Below are positions 18,761 to 25,162 of a stretch of DNA of 64,000 bases, piece after piece. Source of the stretch: CAWAQA01 sp963784065 (GTDB lineage Bacteria; Acidobacteriota; Vicinamibacteria; Vicinamibacterales; UBA2999). The notes under the pieces were generated by a model. It searched no databases. It saw only the letters and a list, made by a program, of their open reading frames with translations, and was not told the origin of the DNA. The first letter of the stretch is position 1; every line of letters begins with the position of its first letter. The stretch lies in assembly GCA_963784065.1 (NCBI GenBank), contig CAWAQA010000010.1, positions 1 through 64,000 of the forward strand, written 5' to 3'. A program made the translations under genes and the position numbers.

Positions 18761-20014
18761 TCAGCGCCCGAAGCTCTGGTCGTTCTCCGGCTTCTGGCGA
18801 TGGCCATCGAGGTAGTCGCCGCGATGCACCCGGCTCGCGAAACCGAAGTCCGTCACCGCAAAGTAACTGAGCTCTTCCACCCCGGTGTTGGTCGCGCGGT
18901 GCAGCGCCCAGCGCGGCACGAACACCGTGTCACCGGCTCCGGCGTCGAGCAGCTGATCGTCAACCTGCACCGAGCACTGCCCGCTCATGATGTGGATCAC
19001 GGTCTCATGGCCGTGCTTGTGCAGCTCGTTGCGTTTGCCGGCGGGAATCCGCACGACGCGCGGGTCGAGCACTTCCGCCTGGAACGGCAGACGCTCTACG
19101 CGGAACTCGAGCGCCTCGGCGGCGTCGGCATTGTGATAGAGCGGCGTACCCTCGGCGCCCGCGCGGTGCAGGCGCGCCCCGGACTCCACCAGGCTCGGCG
19201 CGGCTTCGCTCTGCACGCTGGCGATCAGCCGCTTCATGCGCTGGTGCGGCAGCGCCTCGAGCAGGTCTTCGAAGAAGCGCTGCCGCAGCCTGAGCGCGTA
19301 GTCCATCGCGCGCGCGCAGGTGTTGAACCAGTCGGGCTCGTCGGAGTACGAGCACATCATCTTCTCGAGCGTCTCGGCGTGCTCGTCGTCGCAGCCGATG
19401 TGGATGCGGAAGAACTCGAGGTGCCGCTCTTCGACTCCCGCCTTGAGCAGCCCATCCACCAGCAGGCTGTACATGCGGCTGACGATGCCCTCGGTCCCGA
19501 GCGACAGGAAGGCGCTCGAGGCCAGCGGGTGCGAGCGCAGGCAGAAATCGAGGTACGTGCGCGCGAAGCTCTCGGTCGCGGGCAGGAACTCGATCTGGCC
19601 GATTTCGATGTCCAGACCTTCACGCAGGAACCGCCGGAAAATCTGGGCGTGCCGCCGCTCGATGTCCTTCTCGCCGCTCTCCTCCCACAGGTTCTCGGTC
19701 AGCCGCGACCGGTAGTAGTCGTCGTCGCAATTGGCCATCGCGGCCGAGAGGTAGCGCGTGAAGTTCCGCGAATAGCCGTAGTACTGCGAGAAGACGAACC
19801 TGAAATCCTCGCGGCTGAGGCTGCCCTTGGCGCACGCGGCGAACAGGGATGAGTCCCAGAACGCATGACGATCGCGCAGCGCCTGCAGCTCCGCGAGCGC
19901 GCTTTTCTCCGCCGCCGTGGTTTCCCTCCTCGGGCTGGGCGACACCGCGCGCAGCGCCGGCAGCGGGTTCGCGAGCGGGGACGGTTCGAACGACGACCTC
20001 GAAGCTTGCATCAT
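18761..20014 (-). CDS. Haem-oxygenase-like diiron oxidase (HDO) fused to a cupin
   Basis: In the 417-residue protein, the N-terminal part (about 40-280) is an all-helical iron-containing redox domain. Candidate ligands are Glu111/Glu112 in NLWEES, His122 in RRHAQIF, Glu175 in LGTEG, and His205, Asp209 and His212 in HIGCDDEH. The last three give the HxxxDxxH spacing of HDO enzymes such as SznF. The C-terminal part (about 300-400) is a cupin with HKHGHE and PRWALHRATN motifs. HDO relatives N-oxygenate, desaturate or cleave carbon chains of amino acids or fatty acids. Joining a second metal-binding module is unusual. A 31-bp element shared with the aminomutase gene lies at 20066. Substrate unknown. 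Confidence 0.87.
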   Translation of the reverse strand: MMQASRSSFEPSPLANPLPALRAVSPSPRRETTAAEKSALAELQALRDRHAFWDSSLFAACAKGSLSREDFRFVFSQYYGYSRNFTRYLSAAMANCDDDYYRSRLTENLWEESGEKDIERRHAQIFRRFLREGLDIEIGQIEFLPATESFARTYLDFCLRSHPLASSAFLSLGTEGIVSRMYSLLVDGLLKAGVEERHLEFFRIHIGCDDEHAETLEKMMCSYSDEPDWFNTCARAMDYALRLRQRFFEDLLEALPHQRMKRLIASVQSEAAPSLVESGARLHRAGAEGTPLYHNADAAEALEFRVERLPFQAEVLDPRVVRIPAGKRNELHKHGHETVIHIMSGQCSVQVDDQLLDAGAGDTVFVPRWALHRATNTGVEELSYFAVTDFGFASRVHRGDYLDGHRQKPENDQSFGR

Positions 20015-20065
20015 GGCTGGCCTTTTTCCTCGACGTGTTGGCTATTCCTGCCGTTTCAGTCCGAT

Positions 20066-20096
20066 CTGATTAACGCAGGAGGGTTGGGAATCGAAC
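20066..20096 (-). promoter_or_regulatory. 31-bp element shared with 22442-22472 (copy A)
   Basis: On the + strand it begins CTGATTAACG and ends GAATCGAAC. 28 of 31 positions equal the copy at 22442. It sits 52 bp upstream of the HDO-cupin start and 39 bp beyond the thioesterase stop. Its position between genes and its conservation suggest an operator, promoter or RNA-processing site; which of these is unknown. Confidence 0.55.
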
Positions 20097-20134
20097 AGAC
20101 GGTTCGGGAGAGCGGCTGCTGACGAGCATGCGCG

Positions 20135-20937
20135 TCAGGCCGCGGCGAGCACCCGGCGCACCTGGGCGAGCACCCACTCGCGGTGCGTATCAACGAAGAA
20201 GTGTCCGGCGTCCACAGCCTGCAACGCCGCCCCCGCGCTTGTCAGGTCGCCCCACGCCGCGGCCTGCGCGTGCGTCAGCGTCCCGTCGCGAAGTCCGTGC
20301 AGGACGGTGATCGGGGCCTCGAGGCGCGGACCCGCCTGGTATCGTAGGTCTCGTATGCCGCGAAATCCGCGCGCAGCGACGGCTGAGCCAGCGCCATCAG
20401 CTCGGGGTTGCGCAGCAGCGTCCAGGCCGTGCCGTACCGCCGATTCAGCATCTCGAAAAAGGCGTCCTCCGGCAGGGCGTGGATCGGCGGCGCCGCCTGT
20501 GGCACGTGCGGCGCATGCCGCGCGCCGATCACGAGCGCGAGCGGCGGCGTTCCCGTGGAGCTCAGGCGCCGGCCGAGCTCGTAGGCCACGAGGCCTCCGA
20601 AGCTGTGGCCGAAAATCGCGAGCGGCGCCGGAGGCAGCGTCTCGATCGCCGCGGCCAGGCGCGTGACGATGGCGTCCACGCGCGTGAGCGGCGTCTCGTG
20701 GCGCCGGTTCTGCCGCGCCGGAAGCTGCACCGGACGCACCTCGACGTCGGCAGGCAGCCCCGCGGCCCACGCGCGATAGATGGTCGCGCCGCCTCCCGCG
20801 TACGGCAGGCACAGCAGACGCACTCGGGGCGCGTCGAGGCTGCGGCGCGCGGGCAGCCACAGAGCGGCTTCGCTGGCAGTCATGGGTTCGAGCACTCTGC
20901 GGGGCAGGTCGAACGACGACGCCGCAGCCGGCATCAT
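20135..20937 (-). CDS. Type II thioesterase (one frameshift)
   Basis: Alpha/beta hydrolase of the RifR/GrsT type: VRLLCLPYAGGGATIYRAW, RPVQLPARQNRRHETPL, the nucleophile elbow IFGHSFGGLVAYELGRRL, and after a one-base shift near 20345 APITVLHGLRDGTLTHAQ and VDAGHFFVDTHREWVLAQ with the catalytic His. About 265 residues. The ATG at 20937 overlaps the aminomutase stop (ATGA); ATG 20883 is another possible start. Such enzymes remove aberrant acyl groups from carrier proteins or release products. It is the second such gene in this operon. Confidence 0.85.
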
Positions 20938-22394
20938 CGCCACGCCCTTTCCTCGACAGCGAGGCTGGATGTGCCGGCGACGCCGCGAACCACTCCGCTG
21001 AACGGCCGGTCCAGACGCCGTGCGCGCGCGATCGCGGCACGGGTCATCGCCTCCTGCTCGACCGGGTTCTGCCATCTGCGCAGCGCCGATCGTGAGAGCG
21101 CGTGGAGCGGATCGAAATACAGATAGAGGGCGCCCTTCTGCACCGCCGGCGAGGTGAACACGCTGATGCCCGTCTCGCGGTCGTAGTACTCGAAGGAGTG
21201 CACGTCGCGCTTGCCGCCGCCGCCCGGGGCGTCGACCACGAAGGTCGGCGTGTTGAAGCCCGCCGTCGTGCCGCGCACGTTCTTTTCGAGGTGGAGCGCG
21301 GTGCCGAGCGTGGTGCGGAGATCCTCGACGCCCTTGACCAGATCGTGGACGTAGACGTAGTACGGGTGCACGTTGACGTGACTGAGGCGCTTGATCAGCC
21401 GCGTCATGGTTTCGACCGAGTCGTTCACGCCGCGCTGCAGGACGGACTGGTTGCGCACGGTCACGCCGCGCTCGATCAGGAGGTCCGTCGCGCGTTCGGT
21501 GATCCCGGTGATCTCGTTCGGGTGGTTGAAGTGCGTGTGGACGACGACTTCCTTGTGGAGCTTCCGGCCCTTCTCGACCACCCGCACCAGCGCGTCGAGC
21601 CAGGCCTCGTCCGTCACGATCTTCTGCGGCATCACCGCCAGGCCCTTGGTGGCGAAGCGGATGCGACGCACGTTGGGCATCGCCAGCAGGGTGTCGCCGA
21701 TTTCCGTGATCTGCCCGGCGCGGAGCTGATAGGCGTCGCCGCCGGAGACGACGATGTCCTCGATCTCGGGGCGCGAGGCAATGTAGGCGAAGGCGTCGCG
21801 CCAGCGTTGAGTGTTGGCGGGGAGGTTGACCTTTTCGACCTCGTCGGTGTCTACCCCGACGGCGTAGCTCCGCGTGCAGAAGCGGCAGTACACCGGGCAC
21901 GTGTCGAGCGCGAGGAACAGCGCCTTGTCGGGGTAACGGTGGGTCAGCCCGGGCACCGGCGCGTCGCCCTGCTCGTTGAGCGAATCGAGGCCGACCCGCG
22001 GGTGATCGGCGAGCAGCCGGCGCTGCACCGGGATGAACTGCCGCCGCAGCGGATCCTCGTAAGGCCGGCTCCAGTCGATCAGGCTGACCAGATACGGAGA
22101 CAGCCGCACGCTCATTGGCGAGGAGTTGAAGCCGCGTGCGACGTCGCTGAGGAACTCCTGCGAAGCGATGTCCTGCACCGTATCGAACAGACGCTCGACG
22201 CGCGTGATCGAATTGCGCGCCTGCCAGGCGTGGTCGAGGAACGTCTGTTCGTCAACGTCGGCGTAGGCCGGGATCGTGCGCCAGAATTCGCCGCGGAGCA
22301 GCTGCTTGTGCGTCAGCGTGGCGGGATCGACCGCGGGTTTGAAGACGGGCCAGGCCGCTGGTATGTCGACGGCCGTGACGATGTTGAGGTACAT
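20934..22394 (-). CDS. kamA: Lysine 2,3-aminomutase-type radical SAM enzyme
   Basis: The 486-residue product (GTG 22436 would add 14) binds a 4Fe-4S cluster through CxxxCxxC in DTCPVYCRFCTRSY and SAM through VVSGGDAYQL. The PLP lysine lies in PTFVVDAPGGGGK. In lysine aminomutase, Asp293 and Asp330 hold the substrate epsilon-amino group; their apparent equivalents, the Asp of RGVND and that of VVDAPGGGGK, are both present, which favours lysine over glutamate as substrate. The expected reaction is L-lysine to beta-lysine. Longer than typical KamA (about 416). In a PKS operon this suggests a beta-amino-acid building block. A frame of 78 residues N-terminal to the core, LLRGEFWRTIPAYADVDEQ, is also KamA-like. 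Confidence 0.87.
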   Translation of the reverse strand: MYLNIVTAVDIPAAWPVFKPAVDPATLTHKQLLRGEFWRTIPAYADVDEQTFLDHAWQARNSITRVERLFDTVQDIASQEFLSDVARGFNSSPMSVRLSPYLVSLIDWSRPYEDPLRRQFIPVQRRLLADHPRVGLDSLNEQGDAPVPGLTHRYPDKALFLALDTCPVYCRFCTRSYAVGVDTDEVEKVNLPANTQRWRDAFAYIASRPEIEDIVVSGGDAYQLRAGQITEIGDTLLAMPNVRRIRFATKGLAVMPQKIVTDEAWLDALVRVVEKGRKLHKEVVVHTHFNHPNEITGITERATDLLIERGVTVRNQSVLQRGVNDSVETMTRLIKRLSHVNVHPYYVYVHDLVKGVEDLRTTLGTALHLEKNVRGTTAGFNTPTFVVDAPGGGGKRDVHSFEYYDRETGISVFTSPAVQKGALYLYFDPLHALSRSALRRWQNPVEQEAMTRAAIARARRLDRPFSGVVRGVAGTSSLAVEERAWR

Positions 22395-22441
22395 GCGTAC
22401 TTTCCGTACGGTGTGCGTCGCGGTGAATCGCGCCACTCACC

Positions 22442-22472
22442 CTGATTAACGTAGGAGTGTTGCGAATCGAAC
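22442..22472 (-). promoter_or_regulatory. 31-bp element shared with 20066-20096 (copy B)
   Basis: It begins CTGATTAACG and ends GAATCGAAC on the + strand, and differs from copy A at only three positions (11, 17 and 22). It lies 48 bp upstream of the aminomutase ATG and 30 bp before the end of the neighbouring thioesterase coordinates (stop at 22477), exactly the thioesterase-to-redox-gene position seen for copy A. Confidence 0.55.
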
Positions 22473-22476
22473 GTAC

Positions 22477-23274
22477 TCAGCGGAGTACTTCCGCGTCCGC
22501 CGGACGACGCTCCGACACGCTGTTGCCGGGGATGTCTTTCACGTCCAGGCAATCGCGCACGGCCTGCACCAGTTCGAGCATCGAGCTCTCCCAGAAGAAG
22601 TGCCCGCCCGGAAACGTGTCGACGGCGAAGTGTGCCGTGGTCTGGGCGTGCCAGGCGCCGAGGTCGGTGAGCGGCGTCGACGTGTCGCCGAGGCCGCCGA
22701 ACGCACGGATCGGGCAGCGGAGCGGAGCCTCGGCCCTATACGCGTAGCGCTCCAGCATGTGCACGTCGGCGCGGAGAATCTGGCTGATCACGGGGAGGAG
22801 CTCTGGATACTCGAGAATCTGCGCCGGCAGCGGTCCGTAGGTGCGTTCAAAGAATTCGAGCAGCTCGTAATCCGGAGCGCGGCTCATCGCCGGCGCCCTG
22901 CGCGCGAGCTGCGGCGCGCCGTGGGCGGCGACGAACAGCCACTCGGGTTCGAGCCCGTGCTCTCTCCGCAACAGCCGGGCGAGCTCGAACGCCACCAGCG
23001 AACCCATGCTGTAGCCGAAGAACGCAAAGCGCCCGGAGAGCTCGTCGCGGAGCGCCGCCGCCGCGCGCTCGACGAGCTCGGGCAGAGACGAGAGCGGGCG
23101 TTCCTGACGCCGCGCCAGCCGCCCGGGGAATTCGAGCGGACAGACCTCGACCTCTGGCCCGAGCAGCGGCATCCATTTCCGGTAGACCGCGGCGCCCGCG
23201 CCGCCGGGCGGAAAGCAGAACAGCCGCAGTGCGCCGCGCGTGGTGCGCGAATTGTACGGAAGCCAGGTGTTCAT
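22477..23274 (-). CDS. Type II thioesterase
   Basis: The intact 265-residue alpha/beta hydrolase starts MNTWLPYNSRTTRGALRLFC and carries FPPGGAGAAVYRKW, CPLEFPGRLARRQERPL, the nucleophile elbow AFFGYSMGSLVAFELARLL, an Asp in FGGLGDTSTPLTDLGAW and the catalytic His in FPGGHFFWESS. This is the RifR/GrsT editing thioesterase family acting on carrier-bound acyl chains. It precedes the aminomutase in the operon. It is only distantly similar to the second thioesterase at 20135, so the two probably serve different carriers or steps rather than being a fresh duplication. Confidence 0.92.
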   Translation of the reverse strand: MNTWLPYNSRTTRGALRLFCFPPGGAGAAVYRKWMPLLGPEVEVCPLEFPGRLARRQERPLSSLPELVERAAAALRDELSGRFAFFGYSMGSLVAFELARLLRREHGLEPEWLFVAAHGAPQLARRAPAMSRAPDYELLEFFERTYGPLPAQILEYPELLPVISQILRADVHMLERYAYRAEAPLRCPIRAFGGLGDTSTPLTDLGAWHAQTTAHFAVDTFPGGHFFWESSMLELVQAVRDCLDVKDIPGNSVSERRPADAEVLR

Positions 23275-23310
23275 TGCGGTCTCCGGTCTACGGTCTCCGG
23301 TCGTGAGTGG

Positions 23311-23510
23311 CTCACCGGCGGGTCCGAAAGGACCCGCCCTACGGTTGTTTGAACGTGGGCCGGTCCGAAAGTACCCGCCCTACGCTCGTCTGAATGTGGG
23401 CCGGCCCGAAAGGACCCGCCGACGCGTGTCTTGATGCAGGGCGGGTCCTCTTGGACCTGCCGATGCGTGTCTGGATGCAGGGCGGGTCCTCTTGGGCCCG
23501 CCGATGCTCC
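23311..23510. repeat. Tandem array of five GGCGGGTCC/GGACCCGCC hairpins
   Basis: The first copy is perfect: GGCGGGTCC-GAAA-GGACCCGCC at 23317-23338. Copies two and three keep a GAAA loop with changed arms. Copies four and five have a TCTT loop. Spacer text of the GCGTGTCTTGATGCAG type is shared, so the unit is about 52-58 bp. The array fills the 257-bp gap between the thioesterase and the AMP ligase inside the operon. A related 12-bp-stem hairpin with a TTTC loop is at 47084. Confidence 0.8.
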
Positions 23511-23531
23511 AGGCAGGCCTCCACATCGGGT

Positions 23532-25103
23532 TCAGTTGACCTTGCGCGCCATGTGCGCCCAGCACTGGTCGCGCAGGACGCGGCGCAGGATCTTGCCGCT
23601 CGGATTCCGCGGCACGCTCGGAACGAAGTCATAGCGAGTCGGGATCTTGAAGTCGGCGATCGTGCCCTTGAGGAACAACATCAGTTGACGTGGTGTCGCC
23701 TCGAATCCGGCGCGCAGCGCGACGAAGGCCCGAATCGCTTCACCCCAGCGCTCGTCCGGCACGCCGATCACCGCCGCCTCGGCGACGGCGGGGTGTTTGC
23801 AAATCGCGTTTTCCACCTCGGCGGGATATACGTTCTCTCCCGCGACAATGATGGTGTCTTTGATGCGATCCGAGATGAAGACGTAGCCGTCGGCGTCGAG
23901 CGTGCCGGCATCGCCGGTGCGGAGCCAGCCGTCAACGAGGGTATCCGCCGTGACGTGCGGCAAGCCCCAGTATTCGAGCATGACCGCCGGAGTCTGAATG
24001 CAGATCTCGCCGACGGTGCCCGGCGGGACATTCGCGCCATTCGAATCGACGACCCGGATCTGCACGCCCGGGAGCGGGCGTCCGGCTGCGCGCATCAATG
24101 GACTGCCGACGCGGTGATCCTCCGGTGGCAGACACACCGCGGCGTTGCCGCTCTCGGTGAGGCCATACAGCTGCGTGAGCTGGCAGCCGAACACATCCAG
24201 GCACTGCCGCAAGAGGCTTTCGGAGATCGGCGAACCGCCATAGGCGATCTTGCGCAGGCTCGCGAAGTCGTCAGGCCCGATGCGAGGCTCGCCGAGCAGC
24301 ATGTGCAGCATCGCCGGCACCACGAGGGTGGTGGTGACCCGGTGCTCGCGAATCGCGCGCAACGCATCCTTGCTGCGGAACGTGCGCAGCGACACGTTCG
24401 GGACGCCGGCGCTGAAGCCTTGCATCGCCCACCAGATGCCGGCGACATGAAAGCCCGGAATGCCGATCAGGCTGACGTCGTCACGCTGCCAATCCAGCCA
24501 GTCGAGGCCCTGCTCGGCGAGGCCGTCGCGGATCTTGAAGAAGCTCCGCTGCGCGAGTACCACGCCCTTGGGCAGCCCGGTGGTTCCGCTGGTGTAAAGC
24601 TGCACGATCGGGTCGTCGCTGCCGGTCGTCGGGACGACGTCCGCGTCCGACTGGCCCGCCTTCCAGGCGCCAAGGCCGCTCCCAAGCGTACCTGTGCCGT
24701 CGAGATCGATCACCAGGCGCAGGCGCGGCAACGTTTTCTGGGCCTCGAGCGCGGTCGCGAGGAGCTCGTGCTCCACGAACAGGATCTCGGTGCCCGAGTC
24801 GCGCAGGATGTGATCGACCTCGGGACCCGTGAGCCGCCAGTTGATCGGCACCAGCACCGTGTCGCTCTTCGCGCAGGCGAAGAAGATGTCGTAGTAGTGC
24901 TCCGATTCCTTGCCGAGGTAACCGACGCGCGCGCCACGGCCGAAACCCGCGGCGCGCAGCGCCCGCGCCGTGCGGTTGCTCTCCGCGTGGAGCTCGCCGT
25001 AGCTGACGCGGCGGCCTTCGCAGACGATGGCGACCTGCCTGGGTTGCCGCGCGGCGTGGAACGCCACGGTGTCGGAGACGGTTTGAAGCTCGGGGTAGTA
25101 CAT
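23532..25103 (-). CDS. Fatty acid-CoA/AMP ligase
   Basis: The 523-residue class I adenylate-forming enzyme carries IVQLYTSGTTGLPKGVVLAQ (P-loop), IGIPGFHVAGIWWAM, QLYGLTESGNAAVCLP, VDGWLRTGDAGTLDADGYV, DRIKDTIIVAGENVYPAEVE and the catalytic lysine in NPSGKILRRVL. Sequence style is that of medium- and long-chain acyl-CoA synthetases and FadD-like ligases. In a PKS operon it likely activates a starter fatty acid or other carboxylic acid, either as CoA or onto the ACP. Start ATG 25103 has AGGT ahead. The frame is intact. It is distinct in sequence from the ligase at 12402. Confidence 0.9.
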   Translation of the reverse strand: MYYPELQTVSDTVAFHAARQPRQVAIVCEGRRVSYGELHAESNRTARALRAAGFGRGARVGYLGKESEHYYDIFFACAKSDTVLVPINWRLTGPEVDHILRDSGTEILFVEHELLATALEAQKTLPRLRLVIDLDGTGTLGSGLGAWKAGQSDADVVPTTGSDDPIVQLYTSGTTGLPKGVVLAQRSFFKIRDGLAEQGLDWLDWQRDDVSLIGIPGFHVAGIWWAMQGFSAGVPNVSLRTFRSKDALRAIREHRVTTTLVVPAMLHMLLGEPRIGPDDFASLRKIAYGGSPISESLLRQCLDVFGCQLTQLYGLTESGNAAVCLPPEDHRVGSPLMRAAGRPLPGVQIRVVDSNGANVPPGTVGEICIQTPAVMLEYWGLPHVTADTLVDGWLRTGDAGTLDADGYVFISDRIKDTIIVAGENVYPAEVENAICKHPAVAEAAVIGVPDERWGEAIRAFVALRAGFEATPRQLMLFLKGTIADFKIPTRYDFVPSVPRNPSGKILRRVLRDQCWAHMARKVN

Positions 25104-25128
25104 CTTGCGACCTCAAGAGTGTTCGGAG

Positions 25129-25150
25129 AGGCCGGCCTGAAGGCCGGCCT
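25129..25150. repeat. TGAA-loop hairpin inside the PKS operon
   Basis: AGGCCGGCC-TGAA-GGCCGGCCT is a perfect 9-bp-arm hairpin in the 59-bp gap between the KS-like gene and the AMP ligase. Because it is transcribed within the operon it could form an RNA structure in the message. Confidence 0.8.
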
Positions 25151-25162
25151 GTGCACCAATGC

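Noticed and set aside
21102..22445. 447-residue open frame opposite the aminomutase
   Set aside because: Antisense shadow with biased composition; radical SAM and PLP motifs are on the - strand.
25129..25150. Rho-independent terminator inside the PKS operon
   Set aside because: The hairpin lacks a following U-tract and belongs to the dispersed TTCA/TGAA-loop family, so it was listed as a repeat.
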